Source of the DNA: Planctomycetaceae bacterium
GTDB lineage: Bacteria; Planctomycetota; Planctomycetia; Planctomycetales; Planctomycetaceae
Reading direction: 5' to 3'
Length of the DNA: 8,406 bases
Assembly (NCBI GenBank): GCA_016765335.1
Contig: JAESQE010000565.1
Location: 1-8,406, forward strand
Shown: piece after piece, positions 1 to 6,790 of the stretch
Numbering within the stretch: position 1 is the first letter of the stretch
Layout: every line of letters begins with the position of its first letter
Made by a program: the position numbers and the translations under genes
The notes under the pieces: model-generated
Told to the model about the DNA's origin: nothing
Seen by the model: the letters and a program-made list of their open reading frames with translations, nothing else
Database searches by the model: none

Positions 1-9
1 CGTAGTCAT

Positions 10-42
10 GTAGGCCGGAACAAGTTTTTACGATGTTCCAGC
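10..42 (+). repeat. REP-type palindrome, GTAG family, left copy
   Basis: GTAG (10-13) is followed directly by an imperfect hairpin: GCCGGAAC (14-21) pairs with GTTCCAGC (35-42) with one mismatch around a 13-base loop. A GTAG tetranucleotide in front of a GCCGGA stem is the classic layout of a bacterial REP sequence. Together with the inverted copy at 60-91 it makes a BIME-like pair whose outer ends, GTAGGCCGGAA (10-20) and TTCCGGCCTAC (81-91), are perfect 11-bp inverted repeats. It could also be read as a very small MITE. Confidence 0.65.
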
Positions 43-59
43 ATGAGAACCAAACAACT

Positions 60-91
60 GCCGGAATTTCGCTCCGCTTATTCCGGCCTAC
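60..91 (-). repeat. REP-type palindrome, GTAG family, right inverted copy
   Basis: Read on the minus strand, GTAG (91-88) precedes a perfect 8-bp stem, GCCGGAAT (87-80) with ATTCCGGC (67-60), around a 12-base loop. It points towards the copy at 10-42. It lies 7 bp beyond the stop codon of the minus-strand hydrolase gene, the extragenic position typical of REPs, where the hairpin could protect the mRNA 3' end. There is no T-tract, so it does not look like a simple intrinsic terminator. Confidence 0.7.
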
Positions 92-98
92 CTCTCAC

Positions 99-962
99 TC
101 ACTTTTTTGCTAAGTGTTTTTCGAACCAGGCAGCGAGTTCTTTCAAAGCTCGCTCTCTATATTCTCCGCCGAATCCGTGCCCTGCTCCTTCGATGACGAT
201 CAATTCGCTGGAGACTTTCACCTTTTGAAAGGCTGCATAAATATTCTCGCTATGTTCCATCGGGACCAAAGTATCTTTGTCTCCCACGACAAGCAGCGTC
301 GGTGCATCATCGGGCGTCACATGCACCAACGGAGAAAACTTTTTGGCTTTTTTTAGATCCAACTCTAATGCAGGAAATCGATCGTAAGCGGGCAAATGAT
401 CGGGAGCATCCCAAACCATAATTTGCAAATCTGTCGGAGCAACCCAAGCCACAACAGCTTGAACACGGTCGCTGACTCGCAAAACGGGATCTTTGGCTTT
501 CGGGTTTCCGTTATCAGAAGCAGTCCCTAACATCAAAGATAAATGACCGCCTGCGCTGGCCCCGTAAACGCCTAATCGTTCGGAATCAATCTGAAATGTT
601 TCAGCATTCATTCGAATGTATCGCACACTTCGGCGAACATCTTCAACAGCTTCGGGGATCGAAAATCTGGGGCTGCTTCCGTGACGCACCGCAAAGACGG
701 TGAAGCCTTTGTCTGTCAACGGCTTAAATACATTTGCCATCCTTTCAGCTGGTGACCACCGTGAATACCAACCCCCGCTGACCATAAACAATACTCCTGC
801 CCCATTAGCGTTTTCTTCTGGTGTGAATACATCAAAAGTGAGTGCAAGGCCGTATTTATGACCATAAACAACATCCGGCGATATTTTCACCTCCCCTGCA
901 AAAGCCGCCTGGCTACAAAAAGTAACCGTGGTAACAAGCATCAAACAAATCGATTTCAACAT
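99..962 (-). CDS. Secreted alpha/beta hydrolase, BD-FAE/esterase-lipase type
   Basis: A 287-residue serine hydrolase, probably exported. Residues 1-22 form a signal peptide (Lys3, hydrophobic core, AFA before Gly23), so the mature enzyme should act in the periplasm or at the surface. The fold signs are in order: a GGW oxyanion-type motif at 63-65, the nucleophile elbow GASAGG with Ser136, an acid in GDKDTLVP (Asp230), and His262 in GAGHGFGG. This full triad and spacing match the esterase/lipase and bacterial feruloyl-esterase-like (BD-FAE) group, often annotated in planctomycetes next to polysaccharide or sulfated-glycan degradation, although no such genes are visible here. The substrate cannot be read from the sequence; an ester or acetyl group on a polysaccharide is a family-based guess. 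The start is the ATG preceding the signal peptide, with a weak AGAGAAAG purine stretch upstream. It appears to be monocistronic and is divergent from the DUF1805 gene. Confidence 0.85.
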   Translation of the reverse strand: MLKSICLMLVTTVTFCSQAAFAGEVKISPDVVYGHKYGLALTFDVFTPEENANGAGVLFMVSGGWYSRWSPAERMANVFKPLTDKGFTVFAVRHGSSPRFSIPEAVEDVRRSVRYIRMNAETFQIDSERLGVYGASAGGHLSLMLGTASDNGNPKAKDPVLRVSDRVQAVVAWVAPTDLQIMVWDAPDHLPAYDRFPALELDLKKAKKFSPLVHVTPDDAPTLLVVGDKDTLVPMEHSENIYAAFQKVKVSSELIVIEGAGHGFGGEYRERALKELAAWFEKHLAKK

Positions 963-1223
963 GGCAAATCTTTCTCTTGATTTTCAGGCCGACACAACAA
1001 CCGCGATTAAATGATTGGCGTTCATGCCTAATGACAGGTTCACTTTGTGCTGTTGATTCTCTCTGAAGTCACCTTTGATTGCAAGAATCCTCACCAAAGG
1101 AATTTCAATGATTGTGTATTTGTTGCCAACGCATAACAATTGTGCCAAGCTGGTGTAATCAACTATTCTCATCTGCACGCACATTACAGAAATTAATTTG
1201 GTCTTACGAAAGCGAGTCTTACC
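963..1223. other. Divergent intergenic spacer with a doubtful 62-aa minus-strand ORF
   Basis: This 261-bp spacer lies between the divergent hydrolase and DUF1805 genes and should hold both promoters. No convincing -35/-10 pair stands out. On the minus strand an open frame from the ATG at 1172 to the stop ending at 984 encodes 62 residues with a fairly hydrophobic middle and end; it would sit 21 bp upstream of the hydrolase start. It has no clear ribosome site or recognised motif, so it is recorded as a possible small gene or leader ORF only. Confidence 0.3.
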
Positions 1224-1574
1224 ATGTCTGTTCCCAAAGCTAACCAACGGCCCCTTCCCAAAGCAGAGCACCGTCAATTAGAAACACCATTCGGATCAGC
1301 GATCGGTGCAGCTTATCAATGGGAAGGCGGACAGTATTGTGCAATCCACACTTCCCGCGGACTGATCGGATGTGGCGTTTACAGTATTGAGTGTGCCAAC
1401 GAATTCAACATGGCTTTTGCAATCGCCAAGGGAACTCCGCAGCACCCATTATTTGAACCGGAAGATCTTTACGAAGCCAAAATTATTGCAGTCAGCCAAG
1501 CAGCCCAGGACATGGGAATTTCCACAGGCATGACCGGAATTCAAGCATTGGAAAAAATGCTAAGCAATGAATAA
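1224..1574 (+). CDS. DUF1805 (YunC-like) protein
   Basis: A 116-residue soluble protein with no signal peptide or membrane segment. Residues from about 18 to the end follow the DUF1805/YunC pattern: an N-terminal strand, a GLIGCGVYSIE segment at 46-56 (Cys50), then a helical end with MGISTGMTGIQALEKM at 97-112. The family function is unknown; members are small single-domain proteins found in Bacillus (YunC) and archaea. This copy has about 17 extra, lysine- and proline-containing residues before the domain, and an insert (about 66-83) between the CG segment and the last helix compared with the roughly 100-residue Bacillus form as I remember it. The ATG at 1224 has only a weak GAAAGCGAG stretch upstream. 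The gene ends 7 bp before the convergent CNNM gene, leaving no room for a separate terminator. Confidence 0.7.
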   Translation: MSVPKANQRPLPKAEHRQLETPFGSAIGAAYQWEGGQYCAIHTSRGLIGCGVYSIECANEFNMAFAIAKGTPQHPLFEPEDLYEAKIIAVSQAAQDMGISTGMTGIQALEKMLSNE

Positions 1575-1581
1575 GCAGGCA

Positions 1582-2588
1582 TTAGGCAAGCGTGATACCT
1601 GTGGGTTCCGTCGTATAAACATTCCCCTGCAAGATTGTTTCTGCAAGGACTCTACGCCTGATAATCCCTATGAGCTTCTGATCATCGTAGATGCATCCGA
1701 TGTCTGCGTTATGCTCCTGAAGTACCAGTAAAGCTTCCAGACGAGAGTATTTGACAGGAATTTGCGGGATCGAATGCTTAAGTTGAGCGAGCGGAGCATT
1801 CGAGAGTAGCAGTTCTGCAACACGATAGTAACAGGGAGGCTCAGCGGATTCTTCTGCCTGTGCAATTGCAATTTCCACTAAGCCGAAAGCCTGGGCATGA
1901 TCCAGTAATTCGGTTCGCGAAGGAGTTTGCTCAAAACTAAAGGCGACTTCTTTGGGCGTAATGATCGGATCAAGTTTCAGGTTTGCATTTTGAAAAACGC
2001 GTTGTATCAAATCGTGTTGAACTCCTGTGAGCACGCCCTCATCATGCCCCCGCCCAATCACATTTGCCAGCGGTCCCCTGCCCAGAATTCTCAACATAGG
2101 CTGCTGTTGAATTCCTCCCAGTTTCTGAAACAAGGTAGTCAGCATCATTAAGGGCCAACTCAATGGGAATAACAGCCAGTGAACGCAACGGAAAACATTA
2201 AAATAACGTTTGAGCATTAATAGCGGAGCACGATAATGCAATGTTTTTGGAAGCAATTCACCAAAGACAAAAATCAGCGGTGAGATACAAATTGTGACAC
2301 TCACTTCTGAGAATTCAGACAGGTTTCCCCAACTCAGAATCGCAAGGTAACCAATTGCAAAGGTGGTGATGTAATTGGCAAGATTATTCCCGATCAGAAT
2401 AGTTGCAACAAATGTCGAAGGATTGCTGACGTACTTCAATATTTTTTCGAAAGTAAGTCGCCGGTTTGAGCATCAATGTTCAATCGTAATTTGCTTGCTC
2501 GATAAAATGCGGTTTCAATCCCACTGAAAAAAGCGGATAATCGAACCCCCAGAAAGAACAAACACAACCCCCCTAGAAATTCCATCAT
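1582..2588 (-). CDS. CNNM (DUF21)/CBS-pair membrane protein, second paralogue, interrupted by a -1 frameshift
   Basis: Probable Mg2+/Co2+ efflux or ion-homeostasis protein of the CorC/CNNM family, in the inner membrane. The gene begins with ATGATG at 2588, overlapping the stop of the upstream paralogue and preceded by AAAGGAG. The first 50 codons (2588-2436) carry the conserved CNNM opening FFSGIETAFYRASKLRL, then meet TGA right after TCG AAAAAA TAT. The remaining 285 codons (from TTG 2439 to 1582) lie in the -1 frame. Joining at the A run gives SKKILKYVSNP and a 335-residue protein. In joined numbering the GNNLANY motif is at 67-73, FGELLPKT at 109-116, and a CBS-domain pair follows from about 220 to 322. 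It lacks the C-terminal CorC/HlyC domain of its neighbour. No other stop interrupts the downstream part, which suggests a recent or tolerated shift. If translated separately, the 285-residue part would start at TTG 2439 and miss the first membrane helix. Family assignment is firm; whether a full protein is made is not. Confidence 0.8.
2436..2450 (-). other. Frameshift site: A6 run followed by TGA, with TTGA restart overlap
   Basis: On the coding strand the zero frame reads TCG AAA AAA TAT TGA (2450-2436). Re-reading one A after AAA AAA gives ATA TTG AAG, which continues the conserved protein (Ile-Leu-Lys). The run is six A, shorter than most proven transcriptional slippage sites. It is not a perfect X XXY YYZ heptamer because the base before the run is G. 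A TTG at 2439-2437 overlaps the TGA by TTGA, so termination-reinitiation is also conceivable. No strong upstream Shine-Dalgarno stimulator or downstream stem was found. Confidence 0.7.
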
Positions 2589-2600
2589 GCTTTCTCCTTT
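2585..2600 (-). promoter_or_regulatory. Strong ribosome binding site and ATGA overlap coupling the two CNNM genes
   Basis: AAAGGAG (2600-2594) lies 5 bases before ATG at 2588 and 8 before a second in-frame ATG at 2585. The first ATG overlaps the TGA stop (2587-2585) of the upstream CNNM gene. This is among the best Shine-Dalgarno matches in the window. It shows that translation of the second CNNM gene starts here, upstream of the frameshift, and is coupled to the first. Confidence 0.75.
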
Positions 2601-3883
2601 GATGATCGGGGTTTGTGATGACCAGGTTCCATCAGTACTCGAATTCTGCTGGGGCCTTTGACTTCAATGACTTTCAATTTCCACTTTTTCCAAACACATT
2701 CATTTCCAACTTTAGGAAATTCCTTGAGGTGTTGATGGAGCAATCCCACAACGGTGATGCTCTGCTCTTCATCGGAATCAAAATCAATCTCTAAAAACTG
2801 TGCCAGATAACGCAGAGTTGTCAGGCCATCGAGATGATAAACCTGATGATCAATTTCCAGTACTGCTTCTCGCTTCAGAATTCTTCTTGCCCTGGAAGGC
2901 GATGATGAGAACATGGTATCGAGAAGGTCTTGTTGAGTAAGGACACCAATTGTCTGACCGTACTCATCGACAACCGCAGCGACGTGGCACATTTGTTCTT
3001 GCATTTGATGAATCGCCACAGCAGCATTGGCACACCAGGGCAGAAACACGACCGATTGCCGATACGATTCCAGTCCCTGCTTTTCATTGTAAATTGTGTC
3101 GCACAGCCAATAAATAGCACTGATTTGATCGGTGCCAGGTTCAACAATCGCTGCGAAATCCCCCGCTGGCATACTTGATCCCAAATCTAGCCAAGCGACC
3201 GGTTCGCAGACCGTTACGTAAGTCCCGCGGGGACGCATTAATTCTTCGACAGCGATTTCTGAAAGGTCCAGAATGTGATGCAGAATGTTTCTTTCATGTG
3301 TAATCATCTCGCTGGATTGAGAAGAAAGATCAACAGCTTTTTCTAAATCGTCTGCATCAAGTATTGTCTCTTCTTTGAGACCAGACCAGAATCCTCGTTG
3401 TAAGGCCAAGGTTGTCATTTGCAGTAACGGAATGACTCGATCCAACGCTCGCACTGAATATTCCAAGGGCCAAATCACAGCCCGAGAGACGTGCTTGGAA
3501 AAAGCCACTGCCATACTTTTAGGAATCACTTCGCCAAATAGTATCAAGCTTGTCACACCCAGGAAACTGATCCCCCAGGCGGCTCTGGGAAACTCAGCAT
3601 TCATTAATCGACGAGCAATAACAACACTGATCGCAAAGTACGAAAGGTTGATCGCAAGATTCCAAAATAGAATCGCAGTCAGCAAGCGAGAAGGCTGCGA
3701 AAGAGACGAAACAATTTGAGTTTCGATTTTGGTGCCATTGCGGAATCGATGCAGGTCGTCACGGGAAAGAGAAAACAGTGCTGTTTCGCTCCCAGAAAAG
3801 AAGCCCGAGGCAAATGTTAAAGCCAGCATCAAGCTGACGCCGGGCAACCAAAGCGAAATCGAATTAAGTACCTCGTGTAACAT
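2585..3883 (-). CDS. CNNM (DUF21)/CBS-pair/CorC-HlyC domain transporter protein, first paralogue
   Basis: A 432-residue inner-membrane protein of the CorC/HlyC/CNNM family, thought to move or sense Mg2+/Co2+. Domain order: CNNM/DUF21 transmembrane domain (about 12-165) with the family motif GFFSGSETALFSLSR (27-41) and FGEVIPKS (116-123); a juxtamembrane acidic helix; a CBS pair (about 205-325), the second half containing VAAVVDEYGQTIGVLTQQDLL (301-321); then the C-terminal CorC/HlyC domain (about 338-418). Length and order are normal for the family. The GNN-x-x-N segment conserved in many members, and kept in the neighbouring paralogue, reads WNLAIN here (74-79), so one conserved Asn is replaced by Leu. 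Mg2+-coordinating Asn residues are known in this region in CorC structures. The ATG at 3883 is 58 bp after the permease stop, without a good ribosome site, which suggests a common transcript with the permease. Confidence 0.88.
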   Translation of the reverse strand: MLHEVLNSISLWLPGVSLMLALTFASGFFSGSETALFSLSRDDLHRFRNGTKIETQIVSSLSQPSRLLTAILFWNLAINLSYFAISVVIARRLMNAEFPRAAWGISFLGVTSLILFGEVIPKSMAVAFSKHVSRAVIWPLEYSVRALDRVIPLLQMTTLALQRGFWSGLKEETILDADDLEKAVDLSSQSSEMITHERNILHHILDLSEIAVEELMRPRGTYVTVCEPVAWLDLGSSMPAGDFAAIVEPGTDQISAIYWLCDTIYNEKQGLESYRQSVVFLPWCANAAVAIHQMQEQMCHVAAVVDEYGQTIGVLTQQDLLDTMFSSSPSRARRILKREAVLEIDHQVYHLDGLTTLRYLAQFLEIDFDSDEEQSITVVGLLHQHLKEFPKVGNECVWKKWKLKVIEVKGPSRIRVLMEPGHHKPRSSKEKA

Positions 3884-3941
3884 AAATTCAGCAGATCCCG
3901 AAGAGATCAGAAATGAGAAAGCCGATTCTAAAGAGCATCAT

Positions 3942-5684
3942 TTATTTTTCGATTGTAGCTTGTCCTGAAGACATATCGAATTCGCTGATCGCTGGGATTA
4001 ACATCGCCATCGCAGTGAAGCCATAAGCAACGCAAACGCACAAACAAACACTGAAAGACTCTCCTAATAAATAGGCAGTGATCGCGTAAAATGTTCCAAA
4101 AGGAAGAACTCCAGCTGCTAACGTGAGTGCATTGGACGGATTTTTATGAGTCAGCGATGCCCAAAGCCCGATGGAACCCCCGACAATGAAAATCAAGAAA
4201 CTCGGGAGCTGCAACGCAAACGAAGATTTTGCTTCGACAATCAACACCATGCAGATAAAGATGCCAATAAAGAGGAAAAAGATCGTTCCCAAACTATTTG
4301 AAATTGCAGTTCGCGAGTTATCAAAGCTGATTGCAGAATGCATTCCCAGCATAGCCGAGAACAGGCAAAGCATCACATATCCTGCTGCAACGTAAACAGC
4401 CTGAGCCGAATCGATTCCCGACTGAGTATAAATAAGCCCCAGGAATATCAAGGGGAGAATCAGAGCTTCTTTTGCATTAAAAAAGACACCAACCAGTTTT
4501 CCAAGCACAAATTCCTTCGGCGTAATTTCAGTGGCCAGCAAAACTTCCAATGTTAGCCCATCTCTTTCGCTGGTAACCGAAGTGACCGCCTGAGCATTAA
4601 TCAACAACAACGAAAGTAGTCCAAGTAAAATAAATCCCAGTCCGTGCCAGGAGACCATGCCCATGACCAACTCTGCGGAGTCGCTTCCCCCTAGAATTGC
4701 AAAACCAATAAGGATCGCAAACAGCACGTAAGCCAGCTTGATCAATATAATTTTTCGCCCATAAGCTCGCGTCATGATTTCTCGCCAGATGATTGGGTGG
4801 TTCCAAACATTACGAGCATTACGTGTTTTTTCACCCGCTTCATTCTCTTTCACCGAGATAAAAACAGAACGAGATGGGTTCCAGCGGCGTAAATTAAAAA
4901 TCGTCACCACATTCAAAAAGACCGCCAATCCAACCAAAACACCAAACGTATTCCAGAGTGACAGATCGCTGATATGATTAATGCGTCCGGTGGAAAACGG
5001 GCTGACCACCTCAGCCAATGCACGATAAGGATCGAGTGCCCCGATCCAGATTCCCGCCGTCGAATTCGCACCGACTGCAAAGGTAACCATTTCCACCACA
5101 GCAAGAAAAGCGACCATTCCCAGTAAACTGATCGCGAGTGTCTGAAAAGTTTTTTCTTTCCAGAATGCAACAAACACACCCCAGCTACCAGCTGCGTAGA
5201 TTGCAGCTGCTGTGATCGCGATTGCCCAACCAATTTGTATCAGGCTCACACCTCCGAGCACACGCACGAAAACAAACAACGGAATCGAACAGCACAGCAA
5301 AACAAAAACATTGAGTAGACTGGCCAACAGTTTTCCAACGACTAACTCTCGATCTTTTAAGTCGGTCATCAACAGCAGAATCAGCGTGCGCCGATCTTTT
5401 TCAGAAGCGACATTCCCTGCCGAAAATAAGAGACTGGCAAAAAGCAAAAGCGTCAATTGAACAAACGAAAAGATCTGAAAAATATAAGCGCCAAATTTTG
5501 CAGTCGCACCAATGCTACGATACTGCTGCCAGCCGAAGGTTGCTTGCGATGCCGTGTACAACAGCACGAAAAATGCAAACAGATAACCCGCACGAATAGC
5601 ATACGATTTCAGCTGACGCGGTGCGGTTAACGCTTCGCGAGAAAATAATGGTCCGGCTAACAAATTGCTGCCCTCAGTCGTCAC
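3942..5684 (-). CDS. ABC-2 type transporter permease, two permease halves fused
   Basis: A 580-residue integral membrane protein with roughly a dozen hydrophobic segments, the membrane part of an ABC exporter. It is an internal duplication. The N-half opens with GPLFSREALT (11-20) and has SEKDRRTLILLLMTDLKDREL (94-114) leading into VVGKLL. The C-half opens with HPIIWREIMT (296-305) and has SERDGLTLEVLL (372-383) leading into EFVLGKLV. Both follow the same E-K/R-D-x-x-T-L plus GKL pattern typical of ABC-2/NatB-like permeases, where this cytoplasmic loop contacts the ATPase. No ATP-binding protein lies in the window; the upstream neighbour is divergent, so the ATPase must be encoded elsewhere. 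The start is GTG at 5684: an in-frame TAA lies two codons upstream (5690-5688), and the next internal Met (106) falls inside conserved sequence. There is no clear ribosome site. It is probably the first gene of the operon with the two CNNM genes. The substrate is unknown. Confidence 0.82.
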   Translation of the reverse strand: MTTEGSNLLAGPLFSREALTAPRQLKSYAIRAGYLFAFFVLLYTASQATFGWQQYRSIGATAKFGAYIFQIFSFVQLTLLLFASLLFSAGNVASEKDRRTLILLLMTDLKDRELVVGKLLASLLNVFVLLCCSIPLFVFVRVLGGVSLIQIGWAIAITAAAIYAAGSWGVFVAFWKEKTFQTLAISLLGMVAFLAVVEMVTFAVGANSTAGIWIGALDPYRALAEVVSPFSTGRINHISDLSLWNTFGVLVGLAVFLNVVTIFNLRRWNPSRSVFISVKENEAGEKTRNARNVWNHPIIWREIMTRAYGRKIILIKLAYVLFAILIGFAILGGSDSAELVMGMVSWHGLGFILLGLLSLLLINAQAVTSVTSERDGLTLEVLLATEITPKEFVLGKLVGVFFNAKEALILPLIFLGLIYTQSGIDSAQAVYVAAGYVMLCLFSAMLGMHSAISFDNSRTAISNSLGTIFFLFIGIFICMVLIVEAKSSFALQLPSFLIFIVGGSIGLWASLTHKNPSNALTLAAGVLPFGTFYAITAYLLGESFSVCLCVCVAYGFTAMAMLIPAISEFDMSSGQATIEK

Positions 5685-5907
5685 ATATTAAAAGGAATAG
5701 ATATTAAACAATCAGAAAAAGACTGGTGCGATATCCATGCTTTGGAAAAGCGGAGTTATTGATAAGTCACCTAGAATACTCTAATTTCCCCACTCACAGC
5801 AACGAGTTGCATCTGAAATTCACCAGTTTTTCGTGTTCATTGCCGAATTATCCCTTACAACATGAAGTTGAATAACGCATTGAGTGGTGAAATTGCTAAA
5901 ATCTATC

Positions 5908-5924
5908 TATTGTAAGCAACAATA
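5908..5924. promoter_or_regulatory. Candidate operator palindrome upstream of the lutA-like gene
   Basis: TATTGT (5908-5913), 5-base spacer, ACAATA (5919-5924): a perfect 6-bp inverted repeat in 17 bp, 45 bp before the chosen start. It overlaps the end of the weak candidate -10 hexamer, so a repressor bound there could control the gene. AT-rich 6-bp arms can arise by chance. Confidence 0.25.
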
Positions 5925-5956
5925 AAACGCATTGTGCGAATAATTCATTTGAATAT

Positions 5957-5962
5957 GGAAGA
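5957..5962 (+). promoter_or_regulatory. Ribosome binding site deciding the lutA-like start
   Basis: GGAAGA lies 7 bases before ATG 5970. The in-frame alternatives (GTG 5934, ATG 5955) have no such site and would add residues not seen in the family, so 5970 is preferred. Confidence 0.5.
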
Positions 5963-5969
5963 CGATTTG

Positions 5970-6722
5970 ATGAAAGTGGCTTTGTTTGTTCCCTGTTATA
6001 TCGATCAACTTTATCCGGATGTTGCCTGGGCAACCCTGGAGTTGCTGGAATCTCATGGATGCACCGTAGAAGTACCAAGCGAGCCTACGTGCTGTGGTCA
6101 GCCGATGGCAAATACCGGCTGCTGGGATGATGCCCGCCCCTTAGCACAAAAGTTGGTCGAGAAGTACGCACAGTACGACTACATCGTTTGCCCATCGGGA
6201 AGTTGCGTTTCGATGATCGTTAATCATTACGCAGATTTAATTCCTCAAGATGATGCTTACCTGCGAGTGAAGAAAAACACCTACGAACTTTGCGCCTTTC
6301 TTACTGATGTGCTCAAAATCACGAAACTGGATGTTTCTTTTCCTTATCGAGTTGGATTGCATCAAAGTTGTCATGGCCTTCGTGAATTAAGACTTGGTTC
6401 ATGCAGCGAAGTCATGACTGAAGAATTCAGTAAAGCTCGTAACTTACTTGGATTGGTTTCGGATATCGAATTAGCAGATCTGAAACGCAAGGATGAATGC
6501 TGCGGGTTCGGAGGCACGTTTGCAGTTGCAGAAGAAGCCGTCTCCTGCATGATGGGAAATGATCGCATATTCGACCACGAACAAGCAGGCGTTCAAGTCA
6601 TGACCGCAGGAGATATGTCTTGTCTGATGCACATGGATGGTTTAATCCGCAGACAAAACAAACCGATTGCAGTGATGCACATCTCCCAAATTCTCGCAGG
6701 CCGAAAACCAGAAGTGAAGTAG
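5970..6722 (+). CDS. LutA/YkgE-like cysteine-rich (CCG domain) iron-sulfur protein
   Basis: A 250-residue cytoplasmic protein with two CCG (cysteine-rich) domains, the family of B. subtilis LutA and E. coli YkgE. With LutB and LutC these oxidise L-lactate to pyruvate; related domains occur in heterodisulfide reductase HdrB and GlpC/GlcF. Domain 1 starts at once (MKVALFVPCYIDQLYP), with CCGQP at 41-45 and CPSGSC at 74-79. Domain 2 has SCHGLREL at 133-140, CCGFGG at 177-182 and SCLMH at 217-221. The paired CCG motifs and isolated cysteines are the set used to bind Fe-S clusters. Length is normal for LutA and no cysteine motif is missing. LutB and LutC are not adjacent: a RAYT transposase follows on the other strand. 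The gene may act with partners elsewhere. Start chosen at ATG 5970 by family N-terminus and ribosome site; a GTG at 5934 would add 12 residues. Confidence 0.85.
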   Translation: MKVALFVPCYIDQLYPDVAWATLELLESHGCTVEVPSEPTCCGQPMANTGCWDDARPLAQKLVEKYAQYDYIVCPSGSCVSMIVNHYADLIPQDDAYLRVKKNTYELCAFLTDVLKITKLDVSFPYRVGLHQSCHGLRELRLGSCSEVMTEEFSKARNLLGLVSDIELADLKRKDECCGFGGTFAVAEEAVSCMMGNDRIFDHEQAGVQVMTAGDMSCLMHMDGLIRRQNKPIAVMHISQILAGRKPEVK

Positions 6723-6765
6723 TTGTGCAGATTTAGCGATGCACAGAGTTCCCTGCGAGATTAAA

Positions 6766-6790
6766 CGGAGCACAGACATTCCTGTCTGTG
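6766..6790 (+). repeat. REP-type hairpin, CACAGACA family, left copy
   Basis: CGGAG (6766-6770) precedes a perfect 8-bp stem, CACAGACA (6771-6778) and TGTCTGTG (6783-6790), with the tetraloop TTCC. It lies 43 bp past the lutA-like stop and 40 bp past the RAYT stop on the other strand. It differs from the inverted right copy at the third loop base. A looser piece, GCACAGAGTTCC (6741-6752), just upstream might be a decayed relative. Confidence 0.75.

Larger units (their letters stand above)
5685..5969. promoter_or_regulatory. Divergent promoter region between the ABC permease and lutA-like genes
   Basis: A 285-bp AT-rich spacer that must contain promoters for the minus-strand permease operon and the plus-strand lutA-like gene. 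A weak plus-strand candidate is TTGAGT (5880-5885), 18 bases, TATCTA (5904-5909). No ORF, repeat or RNA element was recognised in it. Confidence 0.35.

Noticed and set aside
10..91. CRISPR-like repeats
   Set aside because: There are only two copies, in inverted orientation, with hairpin ends and no direct repeat-spacer pattern.
984..1277. 97-residue minus-strand ORF
   Set aside because: Its upstream third is antisense to the DUF1805 gene start. Only the shorter portion from 1172 is kept as a doubtful small ORF.
5934..5969. GTG start at 5934 for the lutA-like gene
   Set aside because: It adds 12 non-family residues with no ribosome site; ATG 5970 has GGAAGA at proper spacing and the family N-terminus.
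6771..6790. Hairpin as an intrinsic terminator for the lutA-like gene
   Set aside because: The perfect stem lacks a following T-tract and has an inverted twin at the other side of the RAYT, so it is better explained as a REP.
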